This document shows, in pieces, positions 16,801 through 27,090 of a DNA stretch of 64,000 nt. The stretch covers positions 62,001 to 126,000 of the forward strand of contig NZ_VMNH01000007.1 of NCBI RefSeq assembly GCF_007625115.1, given 5' to 3'. Source of the stretch: Sedimenticola selenatireducens (GTDB taxonomy: Bacteria > Pseudomonadota > Gammaproteobacteria > Chromatiales > Chromatiaceae). Position 1 is the stretch's first letter. Every line of letters starts with the position of its first letter. The translations under genes and the position numbers were made by a program. The notes beneath the pieces were generated by a model. It was not told where the DNA came from. It did not search any database and saw only the letters and a list, made by a program, of their open reading frames with translations.

Positions 16801-18921
16801 ATGGCTGAAGTACTCCAGGATCAATACCGTGTGTTATTTGAGCACTCGGCAGATGCGATGCTTATCATCGACGAAGGTAGGTTCGTCGATTGTAATGATG
16901 CAACGTTAAAAATGCTTGGCGATATGAGTCGATCAGAACTTTTTTCGACCCACCCCTCTCAATTGTCACCTTCCTTTCAGCCAGACGGCGTGCCCTCATT
17001 TGATAAGGCCAATGAGATGATCTCAATGGCTATAGAAAATGGATCGCATCGATTTGAATGGGTTCATCGAAAAATTGATGGTACCGACTTTCCAGTTGAG
17101 GTTTTACTGACAGCCATCCCCGCAGATGACCGCACACTGTTGCACGTCGTTTGGCGAGACATTACCCAACGAAAAAAAACAGAAGAAGAGCTGCGACTCT
17201 CCACCTATGTGATGGAATCGACCAGCGAAGGAATTGTTGTTACGGATATGGATTTAAAGATTATTGAAGTGAATCCAGCTTATTGTAAATTATTGGGCTA
17301 TACGCGGGATGAAGTTATAGGGCGTAATGCGGGCTTTGCAAAATCTGGAAGGCATGACGCTGAGTTCTATAAGGCCATTTGGCATTCGATTGATATGACA
17401 GGTCAATGGCAAGGCGAGATATGGGATAGAAAAAAGAGCGGAGAGGTTTTTCCGATCTATCTGCGTTTGAATGTTGTACGAGATGTAACAGGGCAGCCGC
17501 GTTTTTATACGGGGTTATTTTCTGATATCAGCCATCAGAAAAAAACAGAGGAGCAACTGGAGGAGCTGGCATTTTATGATCCTTTGACTAAGCTCCCCAA
17601 TCGCACGTTGTTTCATCAACGGCTCAGGCAAGATTTGAAAAATTGCCGCCGAGCAAAAAAGAAGCTCGCCTTGCTGTTTATCGATCTCGATCGATTCAAA
17701 TATATCAATGATTCGCTGGGTCATAGTAGAGGCGATTTGATGCTGGTCGCAGTGGGAGGGCGCATTCAACAGGCTGTACGCTCAATGGATACTGTGGCGC
17801 GTATGGGTGGTGATGAATTTACCGTGATTATTACTGACTTGACAGATGAATTTACAGCCGGTGAGGTGGCGGCAAAAATTCTTAAAGAGGTCATTCAGCC
17901 AGTCTGGATTGGAGAGCACGAAATTATTCCGCACATGAGTATTGGCATCAGTTTGTTCCCCAAGGATGGTGAGAATGTGGAAGATCTGACCCGCTATGCT
18001 GACATGGCAATGTACCATGCAAAAAATGAAGGGGGTGATAATTTTTATTTCTTTCGTGAATCAATGAATAAGGAAAGCCAGAAAAGATTAGTGCTTGAGA
18101 ATGACATGAACAATGGACTGTGCAATGCGCAGTTTGTGCCTTACTATCAGCCAATAGTTGATCTACGGTCTGGCTGGATAGTGGGAGTAGAGGCATTGGC
18201 GCGTTGGCATCATCCGGATCGTGGTCTGGTAATGCCCGATGAATTTATACCGCTGGCAGAAGAGAGCGGTCTAATAACAACCCTTGGCCAGCAGATTTTG
18301 CAACAGGCCTGCTTACAGGTAAAACAGTGGATGGATCAGCATTCGCAAGAATTAACGCTGGCAGTTAATCTTTCTGGACGTCAGTTTAATTCAAAAGAAT
18401 TAGTTCAGGATATTCAGGGTACGCTGGAAGAGGCTGGATTTTCTCACGGTAATTTAATCCTGGAAATTACAGAAAGCATGATGATGGGGCATGTCGATCG
18501 GGTGCGTAATCAGCTTGATCAGTTGCATGCTACCGGAATTAAATTAGCGATAGATGATTTTGGTACGGGTTACTCTTCATTGAGTTATCTCCAGCATTTT
18601 CCATTAAATTCACTCAAGATCGACCGCTCTTTTGTTACGCACCTGTTGAACGATAGAAATAAACGGGCAATCGTAAAAGCCATAATCTCTATGGCCAATG
18701 CGATGGATTTAGATGTCGTTGCAGAAGGAGTGGAGAGTCGGGAACAGGCGCTCTATCTAAAGCAGCTGGATTGTAAGAAAGTGCAAGGTTATTATTTCAG
18801 TAAGCCACTGCCAGCAATACAGTTTGAAAAACTGCTAACTAACGAAAATTCCCGATTCAACTTTAATTGTACGGACAATGATTTTGTGGATTCCGATCAA
18901 ATAAACTCGCTATTTCAGTAG
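16801..18921 (+). CDS. PAS-PAS-GGDEF-EAL c-di-GMP signalling protein
   Basis: 706 aa, no TM segment, so a cytosolic sensor. PAS1 ~5-130 and PAS2 ~135-250 each end in a PAC-type DI(T/S) segment; GGDEF ~255-420 with intact RMGGDEF and an RxxD inhibitory site (RSMD) five residues before it; EAL ~430-690 with EALARW, NLSGRQF, EITES, DDFGTGYSSL, KIDRSF and EGVES. Both diguanylate cyclase and phosphodiesterase sites look functional, so the net output is unknown. Its stop overlaps the convergent HDOD gene by 12 bp. Confidence 0.95.
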   Translation: MAEVLQDQYRVLFEHSADAMLIIDEGRFVDCNDATLKMLGDMSRSELFSTHPSQLSPSFQPDGVPSFDKANEMISMAIENGSHRFEWVHRKIDGTDFPVEVLLTAIPADDRTLLHVVWRDITQRKKTEEELRLSTYVMESTSEGIVVTDMDLKIIEVNPAYCKLLGYTRDEVIGRNAGFAKSGRHDAEFYKAIWHSIDMTGQWQGEIWDRKKSGEVFPIYLRLNVVRDVTGQPRFYTGLFSDISHQKKTEEQLEELAFYDPLTKLPNRTLFHQRLRQDLKNCRRAKKKLALLFIDLDRFKYINDSLGHSRGDLMLVAVGGRIQQAVRSMDTVARMGGDEFTVIITDLTDEFTAGEVAAKILKEVIQPVWIGEHEIIPHMSIGISLFPKDGENVEDLTRYADMAMYHAKNEGGDNFYFFRESMNKESQKRLVLENDMNNGLCNAQFVPYYQPIVDLRSGWIVGVEALARWHHPDRGLVMPDEFIPLAEESGLITTLGQQILQQACLQVKQWMDQHSQELTLAVNLSGRQFNSKELVQDIQGTLEEAGFSHGNLILEITESMMMGHVDRVRNQLDQLHATGIKLAIDDFGTGYSSLSYLQHFPLNSLKIDRSFVTHLLNDRNKRAIVKAIISMANAMDLDVVAEGVESREQALYLKQLDCKKVQGYYFSKPLPAIQFEKLLTNENSRFNFNCTDNDFVDSDQINSLFQ

Positions 18922-19749
18922 TTCGCTTAAATCCTCTTCAATATCGCTGTACTCAAGACTGCTAATTCCTAGGGTTTCCAGCACGCTTGTTTGGAGTATG
19001 TCCCATCGATAAATTTCACGGAATCGTCTGGTTCGATCAATGATGTTTTCAGCCATCTTGAGTATGGCGTAAGTGAGTTGATCACTCTGCCCCGTGATGT
19101 GATCCAGGTAATCATATTCGTGGTGCTGAAGGATGATGTCGCAGAGTGACTGCGGCAGGTTCCAGGATGTGGCGATAAAGTATCCCACTACCGCATGATT
19201 GGTGTTGTACCTGATGTCTTCTAATGCGGTAAGAGTCTGATCGGAGCTGTCATTGGCTTCTATCAGGGTGCTTCGGTAATCTGGGAAGCGGATTGCCATG
19301 GCGGGTATCCCACAGTCATGAAATAGGCCGACCGAGTAGAGGGTCTCCTGTGATACTTTTATACTGAGTTTGCTCTCGATATAGACCATGGCATTGGCAA
19401 CGTCCGTGGCATTGTCCCAAAACCGTTCGAGTGAGATACAAGCATTGCCAGTTAAGGAACGCTTCAACTCGATTGATGCAACCAGATTGTTGATGCTTTT
19501 CAGTCCCAGCAGGGACACAGCCTGGTTTATGTTGCTGATGCTCCGGGACATGCCGTAGAAGGGAGAGTTGACGGTTTTTAGAATGGCTGAAGAGAGACCG
19601 ACATCCGATGAAACCAGATCGGCTACATCACGCAAAGAAGGGTCGTCGCTGTTGTTGATGGCTTGCAGGCGTACCAGTGTTTCAGGTTTTGGCGGAATCT
19701 GAAAGCCATGTGTCAGTACATTAGCAACGGATTGATCTATCGTTATCAT
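18910..19749 (-). CDS. HDOD domain protein
   Basis: 279 aa, a single HDOD domain (metal-dependent phosphohydrolase-like fold) spanning most of the protein: IPPKPETLVRLQ, VADLVSSDVGLSSAILKTVN, NQAVSLLGLKSINNLV, then VGLFHDCGIPAM and LCDIILQHHEYDY. HDOD proteins often lack catalysis and act as scaffolds in signalling. The His-Asp in GLFHDCGIPAM is retained. Convergent with and overlapping the GGDEF-EAL gene. Confidence 0.92.
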   Translation of the reverse strand: MITIDQSVANVLTHGFQIPPKPETLVRLQAINNSDDPSLRDVADLVSSDVGLSSAILKTVNSPFYGMSRSISNINQAVSLLGLKSINNLVASIELKRSLTGNACISLERFWDNATDVANAMVYIESKLSIKVSQETLYSVGLFHDCGIPAMAIRFPDYRSTLIEANDSSDQTLTALEDIRYNTNHAVVGYFIATSWNLPQSLCDIILQHHEYDYLDHITGQSDQLTYAILKMAENIIDRTRRFREIYRWDILQTSVLETLGISSLEYSDIEEDLSELLK

Positions 19750-19879
19750 CAGTGGCTTCTCACTATAAATTTCGTTTGATACTAACCGAGTTTTCTGCGG
19801 GAGTTAAGTAAACAGGGCTTTAGGTTGTTGATCTATGCCAACTAAACGACAGATGAGGGTGCGAAGGGTAATATGGTGT

Positions 19880-20788
19880 TTAAAGTTTATTCGTCGAAAA
19901 GGTATCACACGCTTTTATATTGCCACTGCTGAGGCCGACTTTGAACCAGTTAACCCGTTGCGAAGAGCTGCCATGTGTGAACGAGTCCGGCGTGACATGG
20001 CCTTGTGCCTGTTTTTGTAGGCGGTCGTCACCGATGGCACTGGCTGCGGTGAGTGCTTCATCAACATCACCCTGTTCCAACAGTTGGCGAGAACGATCGG
20101 CATGATGTGCCCAAATCCCGGCAAAACAGTCGGCCTGGAGTTCTTGCCGTACTGAGAGTTGATTGGCCTGTACTTTACTCAGGGAACTTTTGGCCTTGTG
20201 AACTTTACTGGATATGCCGAGTAGAGTCTGGACGTGATGACCGACTTCATGGGCGAGAACATAGGCCTGGGCAAAATCCCCCGGTGCCTTGAAGCGGCGC
20301 TTCAGATCATCGTAAAAGCTGAGATCGATATACACTTTTTGATCTGCTGGACAATAGAAGGGGCCCGTGGCCGCCTGTCCCAGACCACAGGCCGATTGCA
20401 CGGCATTACGAAACAGTACTAAACGGGGTTCTTTGTAATTCCCGCCCATCTCTTTAAACAGGCCTTGCCAGGTGGCTTCGGTATCAGCCAATACTACAGA
20501 TACAAAACTGACCAACTCTTTCTCCGCAGCGTTTTGTTGGACGGTTTGTTGTTTGTTGGTGGTTTGGATATTGCCGGTTCCCAGCATGCTGCCGAGATTT
20601 CCACTGAAAAGACCATAGGCGCCAAGTGCGAGGACGGCGATTAGCCCACCTTTAAAACCAAGCACTTTAAACACCATAGGGAGCAGATTGAGCATGCCAC
20701 CCCTGCCACCCAGTCCACCTAAGGCAGGTCCGGAGGCACCCCGACGATCCTCAACATTGCGACTCTCTTTCCGTCCGCGCCAGCGCAT
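19880..20788 (-). CDS. ypfJ: YpfJ-type neutral zinc metallopeptidase family protein
   Basis: 302 aa. N-terminal basic/Gly-rich segment (RWRGRKESRNVEDRRG), one TM helix (GGLIAVLALGAYGLF), then an extracytoplasmic domain with FYCPADQKVYID, the zinc motif AYVLAHEVGHHVQ (HExxH) and the downstream ELQADCFAGIWAHH providing a further acidic ligand. Full length for the YpfJ/KPN_02809 family. Physiological substrate unknown. Confidence 0.93.
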   Translation of the reverse strand: MRWRGRKESRNVEDRRGASGPALGGLGGRGGMLNLLPMVFKVLGFKGGLIAVLALGAYGLFSGNLGSMLGTGNIQTTNKQQTVQQNAAEKELVSFVSVVLADTEATWQGLFKEMGGNYKEPRLVLFRNAVQSACGLGQAATGPFYCPADQKVYIDLSFYDDLKRRFKAPGDFAQAYVLAHEVGHHVQTLLGISSKVHKAKSSLSKVQANQLSVRQELQADCFAGIWAHHADRSRQLLEQGDVDEALTAASAIGDDRLQKQAQGHVTPDSFTHGSSSQRVNWFKVGLSSGNIKACDTFSTNKL

Positions 20789-20888
20789 AGCCTCACTCCA
20801 TTTTTTCTATCGGTGTTGTGTAGATTCTATCAGCTCTCACAAGAAGCGCGTCAGATACAACCGGCGAATATCGTAAATCTTTGTTAAA

Positions 20889-22073
20889 TCAAACGGCAGC
20901 ACGGCGCAGTTTTGTCTCGTGTGAGACCAGATAGAGCACCAGGATCAGGCCGATCGCCATTATGATGGCGGCCAAATAGAGGGAGCCGTTATAGGTGCCT
21001 GATGTTTCTGCAAGTGTCCCGGCCAGGGCTGGTGCGGCAATCTGTGCGACGCCATAGCTGAGGGTCAGTTTTCCCATCGGCTTGGCGGGTTTGGTGGGGT
21101 AAAATTTGCCGATCATGGTCAGCATGAGACTGACAATACCAATGAACGTGCCGCCATAGAGTGCTGCACTGAACATCACCACCACTAGACTGGGATCAAA
21201 AGTAGGAAGAATGATGCCGACTATCTGTAGTGCAAAGGCATAGGCCAGTGCCTTGAGTTCACCTGTCTTTCGGGCGATGCGATCCCAGATGAAACAGGCA
21301 GGTGCTGCCGCAAGCCCAACAACCAGCCAGGCCGGTTCACCATAACCGTTCAGGGCAGGCTCGGCTTCCACGATGACTACCAGAAAGGTGGCGCTAATGA
21401 CGTAGCCAAAACCGGCACAGAAGTAGCTGGTAAATAATATAATCATCCATTTGGTTTCTGGCGGCCGATCCTCCATTTTAACGCCACTGGTCGTGAAAGG
21501 ACTGGTGTCTGGTCTGGGGAGCCAGTTCCAGGCGGGAATAATCAGGATCATTCCAATAGCCGTCAGTGCCAGCCACTGCTGGCTCCAAGTCAGATGGGTT
21601 GCCATCAAGTCTACGGCCACTGCACTTAGAACAATACCCAGTCCCAGTCCACTGAAGTGAATGCCCAATTCCATGCGATGGTTATGTCGAATCAGCCAGT
21701 TCAGAATCAAACCTGAACCGATTAGGAGACCGGCTGCGCTGCTCAATCCAGCGAAAAAGCGCATGATGCCCCACAGCCAGAGACTTTCACTCAGCGCCAT
21801 GCCCGCTGTCGTAACCAGTGCCAGGATCAAGCCGATACGATAGAGGGTGTCTTTCAATTGCAGATTACTGATCATGGCAGCGGTCAGGGCGCCGCACATG
21901 TAGCCCATATAGTTAAAGGTGGCAAGCCATCCCCCCGTGGCGTCTCCCAATAGGGTCTGTGCCTGCATGATGGGTAACAGGGGGGTGTACGCGAAACGCG
22001 CAATGCCGAGGGTCAGAATGAGGCTCATGATGCCTGCAAACAGGACTTTAAAATGGGATGGGGCTTGTGGCAT
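20889..22073 (-). CDS. YbfB/YjiJ-family MFS transporter
   Basis: 394-aa major facilitator with 12 predicted TM segments. The N-terminal block GIARFAYTPLLPIM and ATFNYMGYMCGAL are typical of the YbfB/YjiJ branch; the first-loop GxxLxR-type signature is weak. Substrate unknown, presumably a small organic ion or drug. Monocistronic on the minus strand. Confidence 0.9.
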   Translation of the reverse strand: MPQAPSHFKVLFAGIMSLILTLGIARFAYTPLLPIMQAQTLLGDATGGWLATFNYMGYMCGALTAAMISNLQLKDTLYRIGLILALVTTAGMALSESLWLWGIMRFFAGLSSAAGLLIGSGLILNWLIRHNHRMELGIHFSGLGLGIVLSAVAVDLMATHLTWSQQWLALTAIGMILIIPAWNWLPRPDTSPFTTSGVKMEDRPPETKWMIILFTSYFCAGFGYVISATFLVVIVEAEPALNGYGEPAWLVVGLAAAPACFIWDRIARKTGELKALAYAFALQIVGIILPTFDPSLVVVMFSAALYGGTFIGIVSLMLTMIGKFYPTKPAKPMGKLTLSYGVAQIAAPALAGTLAETSGTYNGSLYLAAIIMAIGLILVLYLVSHETKLRRAAV

Positions 22074-22180
22074 GTGTCCTGTCCAGTGTCGTGTGATCGG
22101 TCATTATACCGATATGAATCAGGACTGTGATTATTTTTGTATCAAATGAAACGTTATTTGACCCAATAAAAAATGCGGTT

Positions 22181-23179
22181 TTAGCTAGGCTCGATCCAGA
22201 TTCGCCGTAACATGTCGGGGACCCGGTCCCAACTTCTTGGCATGATTATCCGCTTATCCGTTGATGGTATGGGATGTGGATTGCTGATCGTGCCAACCGT
22301 GAAGCTAAAGACATAGTCGGGTTCTGCGCCCATACGCAGATCGGTCATGGTAATGGTGCCCTTGAGATTTTCAACCTTGTAAAAGCCCTTGGTAAACCAG
22401 GCCAGACGTTGAACGGGCCAATGCTGTTGCAGGTCATCAAGCAGATGGGTTGCACTCGCATAGCGAATAAAACTGATCGTTGGCTTTTCATCGAGTAGCG
22501 AGTAGTAGCCTTCATGGTAACCCTTGTTATCCATGGCAACGATTCGCCACAGAATTGTATTAAAAGGTGCTGGGGTTACCAGCAGTGCTGTGGGCGTCAG
22601 GTTGGCATTGGACAGACTCTCTTCCGCAATCTGTTTGACATGAAACTGTGCCGTGAAGCTCCAGCCCAGGTAGAGTGTGCTGATTACCAGTCCTGCCTGA
22701 TTGAATCGCTGTGCCAGTCTGGGGCGGTGGTGTAGTGAGAGTGCGGTAATGACGCCTATCAGTAGCGGTAGGGTATAAAGGGGGTCAATTATAAAGATAC
22801 TGCCAAGACCTATGGGTGTCTCCACTATAGGCCAGAGCAGTTGTGTGCCATAAATGGTGAAGCTGTCCAAGAGGGGGTGTGTGGTCAGTGACAGGAAGAC
22901 GAGCCAGAGCCAGCTCCTGCGATATAACTGTGTTGCAGGGTGGATCTTGATGATCAACCAGGTGATTACGGGCGTGATGAGAGTGAGTACCAGCAGAGAG
23001 TGACTAAAACTACGGTGATAGGTGAAGTCAGCTACCGGCCCCCCCATGCTGATAAACACATCAAGATCTGGCAGTGTGCCGCAGAGTGATCCCCAGAGTG
23101 CTGCACGATAGCCAACGTGACGACCCAGAACAGCGTGGCCGACCGCTGCACCTAATGCAATTTGCGTTATAGAATCCAA
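22181..23179 (-). CDS. DUF457/YdjM-like membrane-bound metal-dependent hydrolase family
   Basis: 332 aa. Starts MDSITQIALGAAVGHAVLGR and continues with GTLPDLDVFI, HRSFSHSLLV and LTTHPLLDSFT: conserved Asp/His that form the putative metal site within several TM helices, as in the DUF457 (YdjM/YfhO-type) family. The C-terminal ~130 residues form a non-membrane domain. The biological role is unclear. It is 16 nt downstream of the FrnE-like gene, so the two are probably co-transcribed. Confidence 0.88.
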   Translation of the reverse strand: MDSITQIALGAAVGHAVLGRHVGYRAALWGSLCGTLPDLDVFISMGGPVADFTYHRSFSHSLLVLTLITPVITWLIIKIHPATQLYRRSWLWLVFLSLTTHPLLDSFTIYGTQLLWPIVETPIGLGSIFIIDPLYTLPLLIGVITALSLHHRPRLAQRFNQAGLVISTLYLGWSFTAQFHVKQIAEESLSNANLTPTALLVTPAPFNTILWRIVAMDNKGYHEGYYSLLDEKPTISFIRYASATHLLDDLQQHWPVQRLAWFTKGFYKVENLKGTITMTDLRMGAEPDYVFSFTVGTISNPHPIPSTDKRIIMPRSWDRVPDMLRRIWIEPS

Positions 23180-23195
23180 AGGAACAGTACCCGCT

Positions 23196-23861
23196 TTATT
23201 GCCCTGCTGATGAATTATCTTCAGAGACCACTTCTCTCAATGTGGTTTTAAATGTCTCAACCGGATGACCGCCCACAATACTGTAGTGATCGTTGATGAT
23301 GATGGTTGGTACTGAGTTGATTTCCAAAGAGCGGAAGTGTTGTTCCTTTTCCCGAACGCGCTCTGCATACTCATCAGAATCTAATATCGCTTTAGCGGCT
23401 TCAACCGGGAGCCCGACACGCTCCACACACTTGAGCAGATCGCTCTGTTTGCTCGGGTTGCCGTTGTCGGTGAAATAGAGTTTGAACAGAGCCAGCTTCA
23501 GATCAGTTTGATTGCCTTCATAACGGGCCCAATGCAATAAGCGATGGGCATCAAAGGTATTATAGATGCGTCCATTTTGTTGGAAATTGAACTGAAAACC
23601 TAGTTCAGCACCCCGCTGGGTGATCATCTGGTGATTCTCATCAATCTGTTTCAGGGTGGATCCGTATTTTTCCTGGAGGTGTTGATGAATATCCTGGCCT
23701 TCTAAAGGCATATTAGGATTCAGTTCGAAGGGTTGCCAGGTAATATCGGCCTCAATCTCGCCGGATAATTCCCGTAGTGCTTGTTCCAGTGATTTATAGC
23801 CGATCACACACCAGGGACAGGAGACGTCCGAAACAATATCTAGTTTGAGAGGGTGTGCCAC
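23196..23861 (-). CDS. FrnE-like DsbA-family oxidoreductase
   Basis: 221 aa with a thioredoxin fold and redox site SCPWCVIGYKSL, the long helical insertion of DsbA/FrnE proteins, cis-Pro loop INSVPTIII and GGHPVETF. No signal peptide, so cytosolic, as FrnE usually is. The frame is open to ATG 23906, but GTG at 23861 is preferred: AAGGAG ends exactly 6 nt before it and homologues start just before the first beta strand. Likely thiol-disulfide isomerase or chaperone activity in stress protection. Confidence 0.9.
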   Translation of the reverse strand: MAHPLKLDIVSDVSCPWCVIGYKSLEQALRELSGEIEADITWQPFELNPNMPLEGQDIHQHLQEKYGSTLKQIDENHQMITQRGAELGFQFNFQQNGRIYNTFDAHRLLHWARYEGNQTDLKLALFKLYFTDNGNPSKQSDLLKCVERVGLPVEAAKAILDSDEYAERVREKEQHFRSLEINSVPTIIINDHYSIVGGHPVETFKTTLREVVSEDNSSAGQ

Positions 23862-24089
23862 TTGATGCTCCTTGTTCGCAACATGGATTCTAAGGTATCT
23901 GTACAAGTATGGCCGATTGGAGCGGCATTTGTTCCTGATTATGTTGTGATTGAGTAAGAAATTTCCATCAGGATTGAAGAAAAGAGTTTGCCCCTGTTTC
24001 TACAGTATCAGCTATTCTCTATGTAAGTAGTTAACCCATATAGATATGTCCAGTGGTGTGTGAGCTCACTTGACACAGAGTAGTGACTT

Positions 24090-24830
24090 ATGAACTTTCT
24101 TGAATTTAACCATGCGCAGTATAGGGATACTTTCAACGAGGCAGTGGCAGATCTTTCACTCAGCCTGACCTTGGATGAGAGCCAACAGGCTCAACATGCC
24201 CTGCAAGGGATTGGTGCCATGCAGGGCTATATCGACATTATGCGGCGTCTTGATTCAGATCGGGAGCAGGGTAATGTCAGTCGTTCAGATGCCACGGATG
24301 CAAGCCAGATAGGCGACATGATGCTGCAACTGCTCGATGAACTCGGACATGTGGCGGTAAGCCGGGGTTTAACCGAGACCATGCATCAGATGCATCGACT
24401 GTCCTTGCCGGTAGCGCTGTGGATTGTGCAGCATGAAGGCACTATTGAACGGCTGGATATCATTGTTAATGCTGTTGCGTCTTTTGCCAATAATGTGAAA
24501 GGCCAAGAACAGTTGACGGCACTATGCCACGTGATAACACAAGTTCAGTCTGCCGTGTCAGAGACGATACGCCGTGATTTGGAAGTCAGTGACCCGATGC
24601 GTCCGTGGCGGATTCTTAATCTCAATTGGGGCATTATCGCCACTCGGACACTCAGTCCACAACTTATGGAATCTGTATTTGATCAATTGATCGATGCAAT
24701 TCCAATTGATGCCAAGGCATTTTTTCAAGAGGGTATGCAACAGATGGATATCGTGGGATATCCTGATTCAGTACGGGCTGTGATGGCGCGTTATAACAAT
24801 CTGCTTGGCGCAAGCGGAAGTCTGCACTAA
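24090..24830 (+). CDS. Helical protein of unknown function
   Basis: 246 aa, soluble, almost wholly helical, no Cys-rich or catalytic motif recognised. Regions such as RGLTETMHQMHRLSLPVALWIVQHEG and RILNLNWGIIATRTLSP look conserved-domain-like but I cannot name them. It sits between the FrnE-like gene (divergent) and the c-di-GMP regulator (convergent). Codon use matches neighbours, supporting a real gene. Confidence 0.7.
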   Translation: MNFLEFNHAQYRDTFNEAVADLSLSLTLDESQQAQHALQGIGAMQGYIDIMRRLDSDREQGNVSRSDATDASQIGDMMLQLLDELGHVAVSRGLTETMHQMHRLSLPVALWIVQHEGTIERLDIIVNAVASFANNVKGQEQLTALCHVITQVQSAVSETIRRDLEVSDPMRPWRILNLNWGIIATRTLSPQLMESVFDQLIDAIPIDAKAFFQEGMQQMDIVGYPDSVRAVMARYNNLLGASGSLH

Positions 24831-24860
24831 CAGTTGGGCGAACGTCTTATAATCCGGCGG

Positions 24861-24883
24861 AAAAGGCTTAAGTGTAGCCTTTC
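24861..24883. terminator. Bidirectional terminator-like hairpin between convergent genes
   Basis: AAAGGCT (24862-24868) and AGCCTTT (24876-24882) pair across a 7-nt loop; U-rich ends follow on both strands. It overlaps the stop codon of the minus-strand response regulator. Confidence 0.5.
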
Positions 24884-27075
24884 TTCAGAAACAGCCCGAC
24901 ATGTTCTTTCGGCATCGGTCGACCAAACAAAAATCCTTGTGCGTTCGGACAACCCAGTCGCTTCAATTGTTGATGCTGAATCTCTGTTTCTACACCTTCA
25001 GCAACGATATCCAGTCCCAGCTCTTTGGACATGGCAATAATGGCCGTCACGATGGAGTTGCGGCTACTGGATGCACGTATACCGCTGATAAAGGAGCGGT
25101 CAATCTTAAGCGTGCTCAGTGGTAATGATTGCAGATACCCCAACGAGGAGTAGCCTATGCCGAAATCATCAACGGCTATGCGCACACCATTGGCGTGAAG
25201 TTTACGCAGCTGATTGACCACTTGATCCATGTCTTGGATCAGCACGTTTTCTGTTATCTCCAGTTCAAGTGAAGAGCCAGGGATACCATGTTTGGTCATG
25301 ATGTTGAAAACGTGGTGTTCGAAATCTGTCTGTGCCAGTTGCTTTGAGGAGACATTCACGGCCAGTCTGATGTTGCTGTGTCCGGCTTTGATCCATTTGC
25401 TCAGTTCTGCGCAACCACTGTCCAAGACCCACATGCCGATCTCATTGATAATGCCATTCTCTTCGGCAACGGGGATAAATTCGGTAGGGCTGATGATCCC
25501 GGCTTCAGGGTGTTTCCAGCGGAGCAGTGCCTCCATTCCAGAGATCATGCCGCTCTGAATATCAATCTGCGGTTGAAAATAGAGTTGCAGTTGCTCTTCA
25601 TCCAGTGCACGGCGGAGACCGGTATCATAAGAGAGATGCTGATCAGCAGAGCCTTTCATACTATTGGTGAAGAACTCGTAACCATCTTTGCCGTGGCGCT
25701 TGACGTGGTACATGGCAATGTCGGCATGCTTGATCAGCGAGTCCATTGATTCGCCATCATCCGGGAAAATCGCGATACCGATACTGAAGCTGACAAAGAC
25801 CTCGACGCCATCGATAAAGATCGGGTCTTTCAGATTGGCCATGACCTTTTCTACCAGCCTTATGGCGTCCACACGGCCTGATACTTCAGGGACCAGTAGG
25901 TTGAATTCATCACCACCAACACGGGCCAGTGTGTCACTGTCACGCAAGCAGTTACGCAAACGGTTGGCTACCGTTTGCAGCAGTTGATCTCCCGCGACAT
26001 GACCGAGTGAGTCATTAATGACCTTGAAACGATCCATGTCGAGATACATTAAGGCGAGCTGAGTGCCACTGCGTTTTGCTTGTGATATGGCAAGTCCGAG
26101 ACGATCTCGAAGTAGGGCGCGATTGGGCAGTTGTGTGAGTAGATCGTGATAGAGCTGGAAATTGATGATCTCTTCGGCGCGTTTACGTTCACTGATGTCA
26201 CGTGCAACACCATAGGTACCCACAAAGCATTTATCGTTGCTTCCAGTCTCCTGATAGATACCCATTGAGTTCAGTTCGATGGAGACCGTGCGGCTCTCGA
26301 AATAGCGGCTGGGTTGTGTGTTGTCTTTACAGCGGAGGCGAAACTCTACGTTTCGACTGGCTCTGTCACCCGTGCGTCGTTCGGCAAAGGCGTACTTGGC
26401 TTTTTCGACATCCTCTTCATGGACTATCTCTGAGAAGTGATGCCCTATGAGGTCATTCTGTTTGTAATCGAGGAGTTGGCCAATGCGGTCATTTACAAAA
26501 CAGAAATAGCCCGCCTCATCCAGCATATAGATGATGTCAGGTGAGTTGTCGACGATAAAACGATAACGGTATTCAGAGGCTTCAAGTTTTTGATGTACTT
26601 GTTTGATATCTTTTTCTAGCGTGCGCTTCTTAAGTACATTTTCAATAATCCCTAACAGCTCAACCGGGCTATAGGGTTTACGCAGAAAGTCGCTGACACC
26701 TTGGCGTAGGGCTTCAGTGGCATTGGCAAAGGTCGCTTCACCGCTGACGATGACCACATCGACATCTGGGAAATCCTCTTTGACCAAATCGAGAAACTCT
26801 AAACCGGTGACTTCCGGCATATTGAGATCAAGCAGAATCAGTTCAATCGGATGCTCACGCAATATCTCCAGCGCAGCATAGCCATTGGCCGCAATGAGAC
26901 TGGCGTGTCCATAGGCTTCGAGGAGGTCGCGCACACTTTCCCGCATGCGGATTTCATCATCCACGACCAGGATTCTGGCTGGCATAGTTGCTGCGGTTGT
27001 GGCAACGTTTTCCCTACTGCCGGTTGACTGGGAGATGAATTCACTCCCAAGCCAAGACTCCGTGGACTTCATCAT
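24868..27075 (-). CDS. Response regulator REC-PAS-GGDEF-EAL
   Basis: 735 aa. Receiver domain ~35-150 (VVDDE, phospho-Asp in ILLDLNMPE, Lys in LRKPYS), PAS ~170-300, GGDEF ~310-470 with RVGGDEF and an inhibitory RDSD five residues before it, EAL ~485-730 with EALLRW, NVSSKQL, EITEN, DDFGIGYSSL (Gly-Ile for Gly-Thr), KIDRSF and EGVET. It makes and/or degrades c-di-GMP under phosphorylation control. The HDOD-GAF-histidine kinase gene ends 15 nt upstream and is the obvious partner. Confidence 0.95.
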   Translation of the reverse strand: MMKSTESWLGSEFISQSTGSRENVATTAATMPARILVVDDEIRMRESVRDLLEAYGHASLIAANGYAALEILREHPIELILLDLNMPEVTGLEFLDLVKEDFPDVDVVIVSGEATFANATEALRQGVSDFLRKPYSPVELLGIIENVLKKRTLEKDIKQVHQKLEASEYRYRFIVDNSPDIIYMLDEAGYFCFVNDRIGQLLDYKQNDLIGHHFSEIVHEEDVEKAKYAFAERRTGDRASRNVEFRLRCKDNTQPSRYFESRTVSIELNSMGIYQETGSNDKCFVGTYGVARDISERKRAEEIINFQLYHDLLTQLPNRALLRDRLGLAISQAKRSGTQLALMYLDMDRFKVINDSLGHVAGDQLLQTVANRLRNCLRDSDTLARVGGDEFNLLVPEVSGRVDAIRLVEKVMANLKDPIFIDGVEVFVSFSIGIAIFPDDGESMDSLIKHADIAMYHVKRHGKDGYEFFTNSMKGSADQHLSYDTGLRRALDEEQLQLYFQPQIDIQSGMISGMEALLRWKHPEAGIISPTEFIPVAEENGIINEIGMWVLDSGCAELSKWIKAGHSNIRLAVNVSSKQLAQTDFEHHVFNIMTKHGIPGSSLELEITENVLIQDMDQVVNQLRKLHANGVRIAVDDFGIGYSSLGYLQSLPLSTLKIDRSFISGIRASSSRNSIVTAIIAMSKELGLDIVAEGVETEIQHQQLKRLGCPNAQGFLFGRPMPKEHVGLFLKKGYT

Positions 27076-27090
27076 TATTATAATCCCCTG